Assembly: GCA_018136815.1 (NCBI GenBank)
Contig: CM030934.1
Coordinates: 4,537,587-4,601,586, forward strand
Direction: 5' to 3'
Origin: Isochrysis galbana
Lineage: Eukaryota > Haptophyta > Isochrysidales > Isochrysidaceae
Length of the DNA stretch: 64,000 bases
Shown here: piece after piece, positions 1 to 10,904 of the stretch
Numbering within the stretch: the first letter of the stretch is position 1
Layout of the letters: the number at the start of each line of letters is the position of its first letter
Translations under genes and position numbers: made by a program
The notes under the pieces: generated by a model
The model's database searches: none
Told to the model about the DNA's origin: nothing
Seen by the model: the letters and a program-made list of their open reading frames with translations, nothing else

Positions 1-785
1 GCGTCAGACGCGTACGCCTTGAGCTCACAACATAAGTGGCAAGAGGCCCATCAGTCCGGTAAGTTCGCTCCTGAGATCGCGCCGATCGAGCTCAAGGGCA
101 AGAAAGGTATCGAAATCTTTGACACTGATGAACACCCACGTGAGACATCGCTCGAGAAGATGGGCAAGTTGCCCACGACGTTCAAGAAGGATGGTGTGGT
201 GAGCGCTGCCTCGGCCTCTGGAATCTGCGACGGTGCTGCAACGCTCATTGTCGCATCTGAGGCTGCGGTTGAGAAGTATGGACTAACGCCACTCTGTGAG
301 ATCGTTTCTTGGGCATCCGTCGGTGTTGACCCAACACGCATGGGCATTGGCCCTGTTCCGGCTATTCAAGCTGCACTTGACAAGGCAGGCATGGGCCTTG
401 ACCAGATGGGGAGAGTTGAGATCAACGAGGCATTCGCACCGCAGGTCCTTGCGTGTGCGCAAGCGCTCAAACTCGACATGTCGAAGTTGAATGTGAGTTG
501 CCTTATCCAACAATCTTTCCCCGAACACCAGATCCACCGCACATGTGAGCAGGCCGGGCGCAGCGTCGCCAATCCGTTCGCAGATTCTGAATCCCACACT
601 CTTTCCTCTTGCTTGCACAGGCGAATGGAGGCGCCATCGCCCTCGGTCACCCTCTCGGAGCCTCCGGAGCGCGTATCACCACACATCTAGCGCATGCTAT
701 TGCCCACCATGAGGTGCAGACAGCAATTGGCGCTGCTTGCATTGGTGGCGGCCAGGGAATTGCTCTTGTCCTGAAGGCACCATGA
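1..785 (+). CDS. 3-ketoacyl-CoA thiolase, mitochondrial ACAA2-like (5' partial, two visible exons)
   Basis: The last step of fatty-acid beta-oxidation, thiolytic cleavage of 3-ketoacyl-CoA, is the expected reaction. The frame is open from base 1, so the N-terminal half with the nucleophilic Cys lies outside the window. Exon 1 runs to 492, a 128-bp intron (GTGAGT...ACAG) spans 493-620, and exon 2 is 621-785; the splice restores the reading across the catalytic loop. Visible family motifs are [22 protein letters not shown], then [17 protein letters not shown] with the catalytic His, and the C-terminal CIGGGQG loop with the second active-site Cys. The 218 visible residues follow the animal mitochondrial enzyme closely (for example the segment before DEHPR). 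Whether the protein goes to mitochondria or peroxisomes cannot be judged without the N-terminus; the C-terminus LVLKAP is not a PTS1. Confidence 0.93.
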
Positions 786-1721
786 GTACAGTCCCCACTA
801 TGGACGATCGCAGCTGCATTTTGTCGGGCGCAATCGCCGTCATTGATCCCACCAGTGTTCTCCAATTGTCGGCCAGCCATTAATCTGCAACCCTCACCAT
901 ATCCTAACGCTACGTGAAAGACTACACGCCGTCAGCCTGCAATCTACTCTGAGCTACCAACATAAATGGCTACAGGTGATCCGCTCGGTCACACCAGACA
1001 AATTCATGTTTAAGCCGTGTAATGTCATGATGCGTGTGCATCTTGCGTAATGAATCGATTCGGGAGGAGGTAAGGGCACGTGCTTGTGACTTTCGGGCTC
1101 AATGACCACTGCGAAACCGAAGTTGTAGCCGTGACCCCATGCCTGCCCGCCAACATATTTCTGTGCTAGGCATTGGTTCTATTGTCGGTGCGAGGAGAGG
1201 ATGGACCCAAGTGGAGTCGCATTAGGCAGTAGTCATCCCTGATGACGCGCGGTTACTGGCTAGGGCTAGGGCCTATGCCTGTCTAGGACCATATCCACGA
1301 TATGAATGATGGTGTATTCTACAACATCTACGTCCATTCACGCGTGAGCGGGCCACACACACCGTGAAGTTAAAATTCAAAAGCCTAGCATCTTCAAGAA
1401 TTTTTTTAATTCAAAAGCCTTCAAATTTTGTGTGTGTGCTCAAACCTTAACCTGCGCGCTCACAACTTCAACTTGAAATTCCCGCACGCATCTGAGAACA
1501 TATACTACCAACAGTAGTACATTGCATATAGATATAGGATATATGCGCGGCACATCAACATCAAGGGGCCGAACGGAAACTTCACGCGCGGGCAGGGGTC
1601 TGGTCCTCGCGTCCCTCTTCTCGTCGGCCGCCGAGCTGTGGAAAATTCCGAACGACGACGCCGTCCCTTCTATCTTTTATTTGCCTAAAGCATTTTTTTT
1701 TGCGAGATCAGTAGCACTAAC
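786..1721. other. Intergenic, no gene seen
   Basis: No supportable coding frame. The stretch around 1370-1440 is AT-richer, with repeated TTCAAAAGCCT-like words, and could hold the 3' flank of the thiolase gene. Confidence 0.4.
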
Positions 1722-1753
1722 CTCCAATAATATCCAATAGCTTGGATATTGGA
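1722..1753. repeat. Imperfect hairpin
   Basis: CTCCAATAATATCCAA and TTGGATATTGGAG are complementary except for three extra bases in the left arm, around a TAGC loop. It lies in AT-rich intergenic DNA just after a poly-T run. No gene association is clear. Confidence 0.5.
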
Positions 1754-1892
1754 GCACGACTTGGACTCTATGCTACTCTCTTTTGTGCATGATATTGATA
1801 TTGAAAAAAATTGAAGGTGAAGGTGCCCGCGTGCCCGCTATGCTACTAGTGACTCACACCCCTCCGGTATCGCGCTCGCCATCGCCTAAGCC

Positions 1893-2480
1893 CCACACTC
1901 TCACCCCAGCACCCACGCACCCACTACCCCCCCTAAGGGGGGTGGGCCCGCGTGCACTACGACGGGCCAGGCGGGGGAGGGGCAAGCTGGGACAGGCCTT
2001 TCGGCTCTGCTATCTCTGCGGATAAACGTAAACGCGCGCGTCGCTTACCTTATTTTGTCTTTTTGTTGTGCGATCTTTGAGGTTGTCTCTCTTCTTCGAG
2101 TTGAGCCTCTCAAGGGCATCTGTCGCGGTCACCAGCGAAACTTTTCATGTGGGTTCATGCAAACCACACTCTCACCCCAGCACCCACGCACCCACTACCC
2201 CCCCTAAGGGGGGTGGGCCCGCGTGCACTACGACGGGCCAGGCGGGGGAGGGGCAAGCTGGGACAGGCCTTTCGGCTCTGCTATCTCTGCGGATAAACGT
2301 AAACGCGCGCGTCGCTTACCTTATTTTGTCTTTTTGTTGTGCGATCTTTGAGGTTGTCTCTCTTCTTCGAGTCGAGCCTCTCAAGGGCATCTGTCGCGGT
2401 CACCAGCGAAACTTTTCATGTGGGTTCATGCAAACCTGCGCGTTTCTTACCTTATTTTGCCTTGCTTTCGTCGGTCAATT
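1893..2480. repeat. Tandem repeat, 271-bp unit, two full copies plus a partial third
   Basis: The block 1893-2163 recurs at 2164-2434 with the same period at every landmark checked (GATAAACGTAAACGCGCG at 2021 and 2292; GGGTTCATGCAAACC at 2151 and 2422). A degenerate third copy starts at 2435. The two copies differ at only a few bases, so the duplication is recent. Short open frames in the unit look incidental. Confidence 0.9.
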
Positions 2481-2632
2481 TTTTTGAGTTTTCCGTGTCT
2501 CTCGTCGCTCTCCGTCCTCTCCTCTCGTGCTATGGGCGGCGCCCTACGCCTGCTGAACGCGGCGCTCACGAGCCTGCTGGAGGGGCTCCCTGGCGGGCTG
2601 TGCAATCGATGATTTACGGTGTGGTTGCGAGG

Positions 2633-3291
2633 ATGCCTCGGTTGAAGAAGGAGCTGCGACAGGCGCAGCTGCGGTCGGAGCCGCTGCGGCAGGCGCAGGA
2701 GCTCCGGTTGGCGCAGGAGCGCAGGAGCTGCGGTTGGCGCTGCTGCGGTTGGCGCTGCTGGGGTTGGCGCTGCTGCGGTTGGCGCTGCTGCGGTTGGCGC
2801 TGCTGCGGTTGGCGCTGCTGCGGTTGGCGCTGCTGCGGTTGGCGCTGGGGCAGGCGGCACTGGATCCGGAGCGCCGTGGATGTGGAGACTTTCGCGTGGA
2901 TCTGGCCAAGGAACGCTACCCGTCGATGTGGGAACTCATCAAGCCATACATGAGCCGTTGGTGCAAGGCAACCCTCATGCTCGTCGGCGACTACTCTGAC
3001 GAGTACGACAAGATCCCAATCCCCAAGACCAGATACATTGGAGAGCAAGCCGCCGTCGCGTACCTCTGCATGGAATACATCACGGCGGTCGCGTACGCTG
3101 AAGCGGATCCCATGGTGCAAGTGCGCCGAGCAGCTGGCAAACTCTACATGCAGGACAAGAAGGCCGTCCTCGCACGCATCACGGATCTCGCCACCCAAGA
3201 TCAGCCAAGCGATATCGTCGCCTGCCAGCAGAACGACGAGGAAGAGGGATGTGAGAAAAAGACGAAGAAGATGAAAACTCAGCCCGCGTAG
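2633..3291 (+). CDS. Hypothetical protein with a low-complexity N-terminus, probably frameshifted
   Basis: I do not recognise this protein. The C-terminal ~145 residues (from about 2850) read like a real protein, with mixed charged and aromatic composition (segments MWELIKPYMSRWCK, YLCMEYITAVAY) and an acidic/Lys-rich tail ending KMKTQPA. The ATG at 2633 opens a helical Gln/Leu/Arg-rich stretch (PRLKKELRQAQLRSEPLRQA). That frame switches by one base at about 2715-2730, where the repeat AQELRLAQ is interrupted, and the downstream frame continues through a 15-bp tandem repeat giving a Leu/Ala/Arg pentapeptide. The next in-frame ATG after the repeat is near 2926. A decayed copy of the 3' part lies at 16229-16400, so this may be a mobile or duplicated gene rather than a core gene. 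The frameshift may be real or a sequencing error in the repeat. Confidence 0.4.
2731..2848. repeat. 15-bp minisatellite (CGGTTGGCGCTGCTG) x about 8
   Basis: Near-perfect 15-bp units run from 2731 to 2848, with one C-to-G variant at 2761. The period is a multiple of three, so it keeps frame within the hypothetical protein and encodes a repeating LRLAL-type pentapeptide in the favoured frame. Confidence 0.93.
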
Positions 3292-3791
3292 CTGGGGGTG
3301 GGGGAGCGTGATTAGCTTTGTAATAATAATATTAGCATTGTAATTGTAAGAATAATAACCAAAAAGAAAAAAATAGCCTGGTCCTCTTTTGACGGAACGC
3401 GATTTTTGGCTGGGGGTGTTTGTGCATGATATTGATGCCAACATGAACATCATCAAGTCTATTCGTTGTACTTTATGGTTTATGGTTTATGGCTGCCGAA
3501 GTGCAACGTGTGTCGGGTGTCGGGGGATGGTCCTCGAACTCCCGTGAGAGCTGGGGCGCTGGGGGTGTGCCTGTGGCGATCAGAGAAGAAGAGCAAGGGT
3601 GCACTCTTTGGCAGTACGTAATCAGGCACAAACAGGAAGTGGTAACATCAGGCACAAACAGGAAAAGACGTTTCACACGTTGGTTTCTTTTCTTTCTATC
3701 CCTCCGTGCGGGCGGGCGTGTGTGTGGATGGGTCCTCTTTTTCTTTTCTTAGGGACAGGAAGCAGGAGTGATTAGTTTGACAACCAGCAAC
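3292..3791. other. Intergenic, repeat-like 3' flank
   Basis: The stretch 3300-3415 (AT-rich, AATAATAATATTAG) and the words CCTGGTCCTCTTTTGACGGAACGCGA recur after the decayed gene copy near 16540-16565. The 3' flank was therefore copied with the gene. No other coding signal. Confidence 0.5.
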
Positions 3792-5394
3792 ATGAGCAGA
3801 GAAGGAGAGAGAGGGCGGAGCGCCCTCTCCGCGGCGGCGATGCAGTCGTGGAAGGGGAAGGCCTGCCTGGTGGTCGGCGGCTCGGGCAATCTGGGCGGCG
3901 ACCTGATTGATCTTCTGATCGAGCGGGGCGCTACCGTCTGCATCTTCGACAATCTGCCCTACGACGGCGCGCACGGAGAGCGCGTGTCCAACCATGTTGG
4001 TGACATCACGACGGACTTTGGAAGGATGAAGCTCGAGGCTGCATGCTCGATGATGGACGTCGTCTTCCACATGGCATCCGTGGTCGATTTGACGCCGATT
4101 CCCGATCCTCGGATGTCCGAGATCAATGTGAAGGGCACGCTGAATGTCATCGACGCGTGTGTGGCCGCAGAGGTGCCAACGCTGGTGTACACGTCCATCG
4201 CTGAAGTGGTCTGTGGCAAGCGTGCCGATGGATCACGCGTTATTGGCACGCGCAAGGCGCCGCTGGATGAGTCGGTGGGGTATCCTGCTAAACATACGCT
4301 CGAATACTTCGCGACCAAGGCGGCTGCCGAGAGATATGTCCTGTGCGGCCTCCCATCCAACTGCCTTATTTGCATTGCTTGCTTGCTCGAAGGCCTTAGC
4401 CTGGTCTCATGGCGCAGCCGGTTACGTGTCGGCTCCGAATGCGCCGCTGCTTTCTTGCGCAGGTCAGCAAATGGCCCACGCTTGCGCACAGTCGTGCTAC
4501 GTCCGGGGTACTTTTGCGGAGCCGAAAGCTTTGCTCTGCGCTTAGAGATTACCAAGGCCATCATGTACCAACACAACAACTACATTGCAACCAAGGTGCG
4601 CGCCCACAGTCCCGCACCCCGCCTCGCGTCGTCAACTAGGTGTCTGACAGATACCCCGCATCCATCGCTAACCTACGCTGCAAGTCAATGCCATTGTAGC
4701 GTACATATCGAGCTCGCTTCCCACAATGCGCTCTCTCAATTCTGGCGCAGGCACCTGGGATCCGCTCGTGCGTTAATGTGAAGAATTGTGCCCTTGCACA
4801 CCTACTGGCCGCGGAACGCGCGGCGAGACCGGAGGTTAACGGGCAGGCCTTTTTCCTTCGGGATTTTGAGGCCAGTGTCCATGCACAGACTGTCGCAGCC
4901 ATCGAGGGCTCGGGGGTACGTGCCTGCGTCATCCAACGCCTCCTCTTGAGCATTGCCTCTTCAATGCGTTCATGCCCCATCAACACGCCTATGTGTTGCG
5001 TCCTCCACCTAGACCATCCCATATCCGCGCTAAGAGTCATGCCACCCACCGCAGTATTCACATGTTTGGTGCACGTGCGCAGGTGAAAATAATCCTTCTT
5101 CCTTTCTCCTTGGCATGCGCAATCACATGGGTGTTGCACTATTGGGAGGTGTTCCTATATTATTTGTATTGGTGTGTTGGCATGACGCGTCACATATCCG
5201 AGGACACCCTGGCATATGCAACCATGGACATGGTCAGGTACGACATGTGCGTGTCGAGCGAGAAGGCGAAAGCCGTTTTGGGGTATGGCGCTCCCGGTGA
5301 GGCCAAGCTGCTCAGCCAAGAGGAGACGCAAGTTGCGGAACGTGAGTGGGCGCGCGGGTTTGCGGCTCTCCTATATGCGCAGCTGGGCAAGTGA
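3792..5394 (+). CDS. 3-beta-hydroxysteroid dehydrogenase / sterol-4-carboxylate 3-dehydrogenase family (four exons)
   Basis: This is an NAD(P)-dependent short-chain dehydrogenase of the 3-beta-HSD/NSDHL (ERG26) class, expected to oxidise the 3-hydroxyl of sterol intermediates at the ER membrane. Exons are 3792-4342, 4463-4595, 4751-4915 and 5083-5394, all GT-AG with consistent phases, giving 386 residues. Near the N-terminus are the Rossmann GGSGNLGG loop, an acidic residue after the second strand (FDN) and the VGDI segment. The catalytic YxxxK appears as YFATK after the LVYTS strand, followed by VLRPGYFCG. Exon 3 carries the conserved VKNCALAHLLAAE and GQAFFLRDFE blocks. Exon 4 starts with a hydrophobic segment (IILLPFSLACAITWVLHYW) typical of the C-terminal membrane anchor, then the SSEKAKAVLGYGAP motif. 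Start: ATG 3792; an in-frame ATG at 3840 is an equally good alternative. Substrate is inferred from family. Confidence 0.9.
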
Positions 5395-5544
5395 GGGTGG
5401 CCGCAATCGATTCAATCTCCATCCCTCGTAGTGGCGGTGTTAAAAAAGCGCGCTTAGCGATAAAGTCGTCCTAGGCGCCGTGAATGTGGATTGTTGCGAG
5501 CCGAGTGCTTGCGATGAGCATAAGTCATCGCCTGGAGAACTACC
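5395..5544. other. Short 3' flank
   Basis: Nothing beyond the probable 3' UTR of the sterol dehydrogenase. Confidence 0.3.
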
Positions 5545-5740
5545 CCCCCTCCCCCATCGTACATGCATACTTTTAGTGTACGTCACTTACAACCTACTTA
5601 TATTTATGGGGGTCAATGGGAGCCTCGCGCCGCCCTCAGTCCGTACTCCGTCGCAGACACCCCCATGGTGGGCCTGCACAATCAACCTCAGCTCTCGCCT
5701 TTTGTTTGGCTTTTTGCAGGGGGCTTTGAGCATTCATCGC
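5545..5740 (-). repeat. Dispersed repeat R1, minus-strand copy
   Basis: Read on the minus strand this matches the R1 units at 9370-9690 and 23707-23885. They share the order TTGATTGTGC-GGGCCCACC, a gggtgtccg block, a GAGGCGCGAGGC-like block and a terminal CCCAYTTATAAA-like box followed by AGTAGGT. This copy is the most diverged of the three. Confidence 0.6.
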
Positions 5741-6554
5741 TCATCGCACAAAGCCGAGACTCCCAGTGGGGGCGTGCCGCGGCGCCACACTGCCACACTC
5801 CACACTCAGTGCTCAGTGCTCACTTCCTCGCACGCGATGGGCCCCCATCGTACTGCCACGCTGCCCCCCCCCCCCCCCCCATTCTTGAGCCACACACCTT
5901 CGTTCGGAGCCACACAACTGTCCAGACTCTCGCCGCGGGCGCGCGCCGCGCAACGCACGCATTCGCCTGCACTAGCCCCTCATTCTCATTGTACTAACCC
6001 CCTTTCACCATTGAGCCATAGAGCCACAGACCATCCGAGCCGCCAGGAAGGCACCCAAGGCCGGCGAGGCAAGGGCAAGCGAGGGAGAGGCAGGATGGGC
6101 CGCAAGGGGCGCAAAGCCCCAGCCTCCACACTACCCCCTAAGCCAGGACGACCATGGCGTGCGCAGGCATTACGCGTGTTGCGGGTAGGGGGAGTCCAGC
6201 CCCGCGCCCGAGAAGCGAGAAGGTTGGTTCACCCCCTCCCGCCCGCCGGGGTCCTCCGAAGATCCATTTCGGCCGAATGAGACCCACCTCAACGGTCTTC
6301 ATTTCCCCCCTTTTCGGTATCCCCCGGGAGTCATTGCACTTTGCGCCCGTTCCGAGTTCCGAGATCATAAAATCGGGTTTATGCTGATCTCCGGCTGAGA
6401 CTCGTTTGACGTCCCCCCCTGCTCTAGGCACCAAACGAAGGTGTGGGTCTGGCGCCCGATATAGCCCGATAGCAGAGTGGATCGACGGATCTCGGGGGAA
6501 TCGCGTGTCAGTGTCAAGCAACAACGACCCCGAAATAACCTTATCGGTTATTGG
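5741..6554. other. Intergenic, no gene seen
   Basis: Contains a poly-C run (about 5864-5880) and open frames with Pro/Ser/His-biased composition and no domain signal. Nothing supportable. Confidence 0.4.
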
Positions 6555-6791
6555 CCCCGGGGCGCGACCGCCAATTCTTTACTGCTCGAGCCCCAACGCA
6601 TGTGCAGGGGGGGGGGCCGAGCGAGGGGGAGGGGGGGAAAAAACCCAACATTTTCCTCGGGAATTTTTCGTGGCGGCAAGTGAGCCCCCGGGGGGGGGGT
6701 ATGGGTATGGGGTGGGGGGGACGGTCAAGGAGTCAAAACTGTAGCCCCCCCCATATGTTAGTAGTTATAAATCATTGTTTCACCGCCCTAG
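6555..6791. repeat. Dispersed repeat ending in CACCGCCCTAG
   Basis: Shares with 31812-32033 the start GCGACCGCCAATTCTTTAC, a G-rich middle, a TTTTCGTGGCGGCAAG-like block, a run of C, TTAGTAGTTA, and the end CCGCCCTAG. Partial copies occur at 28150-28280 and, inverted, at 40084-40200. No coding frame. It behaves like a short non-autonomous element. Confidence 0.7.
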
Positions 6792-7195
6792 AAGCTCCGC
6801 GTTTCTAATCGCCACCTTCACATTCACATATCTATTTCCCCTGGTGGCGAGCGACCGTGCTCATTCTCCCAAAATAGACCGCCGCGCGTGGAGAATGGCA
6901 AAGGAGGGGGTCACTCCGTCACTCTCACTCACACTCACCGACGCCATTTTCGAAATTTTCGTTCGTGGGGCGGGAGGGGGTTCTGTCGAAGGGGGGAGGA
7001 GGCAGATACCGACCGGGTAGGGGAGCTTTGGACCTTCCTAGAGTCTACTTATACTGTAGAGTTGGGTAGACTTTATTGAGGTGCTCGTTCGGTTCCCATC
7101 GTTTCACGGCCAGTTCACCTCTCGGCTCTCGGGCCCGCCGGCGGCTCGTGAGATCTTGCCCCCGTGGCATGAACATGAAGCAGACGTGAAGAAGA

Positions 7196-7442
7196 GAGGA
7201 AGAAGAGGCGGGGGGGGGGGGGGGGGGGGGGGATGGATGTCTTCCCTCTCCTGCGCGGGGGGGGGGGATTCGGGCCGAGCCGAGCCGTCCGCTTGGAGAG
7301 GGAGGGAGGGGGGGAGGGGGGGGAGGGAGGGAGGGAGGGAGGGAGAGGCATAAACGATAATGGAAAGAGAGGGATAGAGGGATGGAGAGGGGGAGGAGGA
7401 GGGGGGGGGGGGGGGGGAGAGAGAGAGAGAGAGAGAGAGAGA
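7196..7442. repeat. Homopurine tract with poly-G runs and (GA)n
   Basis: Almost uninterrupted G/A for about 250 bases, with G runs of 15-20 and a terminal (GA) microsatellite at 7419-7442. It lies 120 bases upstream of the RING-protein ATG, where a promoter is expected. Such tracts can form non-B DNA; a regulatory role is only inference. Confidence 0.85.
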
Positions 7443-7560
7443 GCCGGAAGGCCCGACCGAGGAGCCAGTCAGCCCATCGAGAGAACGGCCGAGAGGGACG
7501 GAGACAAGGAGCGCGCGTGGCAGAGCGGGACGAGTGACGCAAGAGACACCAATAACAAGC

Positions 7561-8942
7561 ATGCCTACCTCACTCGCTTCGATGGGCGCTGCCGCCGCTG
7601 CCGCTGCCAAGCGCCGCGATGTGAGAGCCGCCGCGCGAGGCGCACACCGGCTGTTCTCGGCTTCTTGTCTTCCTCACAGCCTCGACGGAACCGCTTGTCT
7701 TCCTCACTGCCTCGGCGCGGAGCCCCTTTGGCACATAGCTCGATAGAGTCCCCGCGCCTAACAAATGTCTACTCACCCCCGGCTTCCTCAATCCCTCCTT
7801 CGCAGCCCTTTGCTAGCAAAATCAAGCGCGAGAGGCAAGCAGAGGTTGATCGTATCCGAGCACTGCGCGTTGTCGAGACCAAGACCGGGGAGGTCGCGCC
7901 AATCCTTGAGATGCTCATCAACCCATTTGCTGCGTCTTCTGCATCGGACACACCTAGGGTTAACCCGGAGCTCGACATGCTCGCCTCGAACCGCCGCGTG
8001 CAGGGCATGAGTAGAGCGTTTCGCGAGGAGCTTGAGGCTATCTTTGGTGCTCAGGCACAGGCAGCACAGATAACGACCAGCCGCTCGGGCACGCGCTCCA
8101 CACCACGGCGGACGTCCTCTATAGCCCACACCAGGCGCACATTTCCGGCACTTCAAGACTCCCTTCCGACGCCTTCAACACTGTCCACATCCACTCGCAT
8201 GCGATCGATCGTGGGGCGTCCTCCGGCAGGTAACATCGCTCTTCCTGTGCATGGGAGTCTCAATGAGCTGGACGAAATCGCTCAATATGGTGCCGTTACC
8301 GCTCAGCTCAACAATCGCGGGTTTGTCAACTCGCTCTGTCGCCTTCTACGCTCTCGTGTGAGTAATGCAGAGGTTGCCCAAGGCGCCTCACGCACCTCAC
8401 GCCTGCAAATGCAACTTCAGTCTGCCATCACCGCGCGCCGCCGCAACCATGATGCTGTTCGTGAGAGTCGCGAATATGAAGATGGTGCTCTGGTCGGCTG
8501 GGCTGCACGCCATGCCCAGGAGCGTGATCAGCCATCTGCTCATGAAGCCAGCGGCATCCCGCCAGTTGACGGCTGCTCGCTCCGTGAGCTCCGAGACACA
8601 GCGGGCGCGACGCTGAATCTCTTGCTGTCAATGCAGCGTACGCTCAACCATCAGGTGGCCGCCTCTCTTGCTGCTCAGCCAACGGGCGCCCCACCGTCTG
8701 AAGGAGAGGACTGGGTCATGGTGCCACGCTACACAAGCGCCGCGGCGATCACCAGCAACCTCGGCGCCTGCCTCGTTTGCACATCGAAAAGCGCGGACGC
8801 GGTCTTCTACCGGTGTGGCCACCTGTGTGCGTGCATCTCATGTGCCCACACGCTCACTGCTCGTGGACTGCGATGCCCCATTTGCCGATCGCCGATCGAC
8901 GACGTCGTTCAAGTCTTCATTGCGTGCGCCGCTATGTCCTAG
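7561..8942 (+). CDS. C-terminal RING-HC finger protein, probable E3 ubiquitin ligase (two exons)
   Basis: ATG 7561 opens a 20-codon Ala-rich exon ending at 7620 before GTGAGA. The intron is 7621-7805, and exon 2 runs 7806-8942; both splice sites are in phase 0, giving 398 residues. After a basic, helical segment (KIKRERQAEVDRIRALR) comes a region rich in Ser, Thr and Arg with no recognised domain. The last ~60 residues form a C3HC4 RING: CLVC, then FYRCGHLCACISCA, then RCPICRSPIDD. The finger resembles those at the C-terminus of neuralized/MUL1/LRSAM1-type ligases, which recruit an E2 enzyme. The upstream region presumably selects the substrate. A longer unspliced frame exists upstream, but it runs through the purine tract and is not credible. 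Confidence 0.85.
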
Positions 8943-9290
8943 GATGAGGCGCGGATGTTCCAAAGCCGTGAAAGCGCCCGTCTGCTCACTTGTATCTTAA
9001 AGATACCCATAGAGGCGGCTCTAGGAGACTCGTTCAGAGCCCGCAACTACAATGTTCGAAATAACTCTGATCTTTCTGGCGCGGTCCTCTCGCGTGAGAT
9101 CGTATTCGATGGCTCCATAGTGAACTGGGGAAATGAATGAACACGTGTCCTGGCGCCTTGTGACCCGAGACTTGGACTTGGCCAATGACGCGCAATGCTG
9201 TGGCGTGAATGCATGAGTGCGCTGAGAGAAAAAAAGACATCTGAAGATTCAGCGATAACACCTATGACGGACATGAGTCAGAGTCAGAGT
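8943..9290. other. 3' flank, no gene seen
   Basis: Probable 3' UTR and spacer of the RING gene. Nothing further. Confidence 0.35.
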
Positions 9291-9293
9291 CAG

Positions 9294-9320
9294 CTAAGTT
9301 TACACTTAGTTCACCCATGG
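9294..9320 (+). repeat. Hairpin followed by CATGG, site 1
   Basis: Arms CTAAGT and ACTTAG enclose TTAC (9294-9309); CATGGGGGCGCGCG begins at 9316. It is the first of five hairpin-CATGG sites in the window, here just 5' of an R1 repeat copy. Confidence 0.6.
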
Positions 9321-9369
9321 GGGCGCGCGACAAGCCACCGCCCCTCTCTCCACTCCTCCCTCGCTCTGG

Positions 9370-9690
9370 GGGAGGAACCACCCACCCTCCTGGCATGGCA
9401 GGCCCAGTGCGGGAGTGGGAGTGCGGCTCGCGACCCGCGCCCACTAGGGGTCTGGGTCAGGTTGATGAGCATCTGATGAGTGCTCAGCCCCTGCCAGATG
9501 GTAGGGGCTGAGGACTGGTTGTACGGGCCGTACGGGCCAGGTTGATGAGTGCCCAACCCCTGCCAGAAGCTAGAAGGCAGGGGCTGAGGTTGGTTGTGCG
9601 GGCCCACCCAGCAGGAGGGTGTCCGAGATGGAGTGAGGGGGGCGCGAGGCCCCCATCGACCTCCACTTATAAAAGTAGGTCTCAAGGTAG
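9370..9690 (+). repeat. Dispersed repeat R1, longest copy
   Basis: Contains an internal duplication: GGTTGATGAGTGCCC-AACCCCTGCCAGA recurs at about 9460 and 9540. Then come GCGGGCCCACCCAGCAGG, GGGTGTCCGAGATGGAG, GGGGGGCGCGAGGCCCCC and ACTTATAAAAGTAGG. The second good copy is at 23707-23885. The TATA-like TTATAAAAG near the right end is conserved in both. Confidence 0.75.
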
Positions 9691-10364
9691 AGTCATCTAG
9701 TGGAGCGGCAACCCGTCGTGTGGAGGATGTTTTAGCTCCGCAACAAGACGTTCCGTGGTGAGTATGACGTCGCGAAAGGTGTCGTTCGCACTCATTGAAG
9801 ACGATCCTTTCAAGACAAGTGTGAGGAGAGGTCCACGTCATGCGTGACGAGGAGGCCGCTGGAATTTTCATCGAGGGGGGGGCACGCACTAGTAACCATG
9901 CATCCCCTTGCTCACAGGAGCGCCCTCATGGTGAGCTAGGCCCGGTGTCCTAGGACCGAGCTTTTTTGTATTTGATGTTGCTCGGCCAGAGTCCCCACGG
10001 GAGGGGAAGAAACCCTGAGGGAAAGGAGACCAAATGAAGGCAAGCCGCCTCGGGACAACAAGAAGAGTCTCTGCAATAAAACACCTTCGTTTAGACAGCT
10101 ATTCGAATTGTGTTGGTGTTGTTCGAATCGTTGTGTGGATCGTGATTTCAACTAGATATCGACCCTGCCCCAAATCGAGTGAATGACCACGTGTGTGTTT
10201 CAACATGTGAAGTGTCAACTTGAGTCAAGTAACCTCCAGGTGACAACGAAAGGTGTTAGCAGGGATGGGGATAATTGAACGCTTTTGGTCTGCGGCAGAC
10301 GAAGAAGAGCCGAAGGCCGGGGGCAGACACCCCCCGAGACACGATAAGATAGTTGCAGAAGGCG
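9691..10364. other. Intergenic, no gene seen
   Basis: No coding signal. A palindrome-like GTCCTAGGAC is present at 9947. Confidence 0.35.
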
Positions 10365-10812
10365 TCTTTAGGCCTAAGCCAAAATATGTAGTTTTTCGTG
10401 TCCAAATATGTGAAAAAAATATGTGGAAAATGTGTGAGATGTTGCCCAAACAAATGTGTGGAATATAAAATATGTAGCTGTGTGTGGGGCTTCTGCTTGC
10501 GCGCGCTGCTGTGTGCCGCAAGCGCGAACCTGCGTGGCGAGGGCATGGGAGCCTTGTGAAAGTGGTCATGCATCAGCGCGTGTCGCACCACAAATGGGGC
10601 TAGCAGCGCAGCCAGGCAGCTCACCTGGAGCCATCGCCGCCCTCTCTCTCCCCCGCCTCTTGCTCTTGCCTCGCTGCCCCTCCCCTTGCCACGGGGCGCA
10701 CGGCGGCTCGCGCCCCCAAATATGTAGTAAATATGTAAAAATATGTACAGGCCGAAAGCCCACCCAAATATGTAGAAAAATAAGTACATATTTTGGCTCA
10801 GGCCTAGGCGTT
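10365..10812. repeat. Small foldback element with AAATATGTA arms
   Basis: The left arm (CGTCTTTAGGCCTAAGCC then AAAATATGTAG) and the right arm (CTACATATTTTGG-type, ending CTCAGGCCTAGGCG at about 10795-10812) are inverted relative to each other. Both arms carry several AAATATGT words. The middle (10480-10715) is GC-rich with no gene. A related AAATATGTA cluster is at 56860-56975. Confidence 0.6.
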
Positions 10813-10904
10813 TTACGTTTGTTTGCCATAGGAACACCCAACAACAGGTCTGCCCCAGCCCGCCCCTTGCGCTTGGCCCGACGTAGCGCACGCCCCCCCC
10901 CCCA

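Noticed and set aside
7233-7800. Long open frame running from the purine tract into the RING protein
   Set aside because: The N-terminal 190 codons come from poly-G/GA sequence and contain a good intron; the spliced start at 7561 is simpler.
10125-10150. GTTCGAATCG as a pol III B box
   Set aside because: No A box at a proper distance and no foldable tRNA around it.
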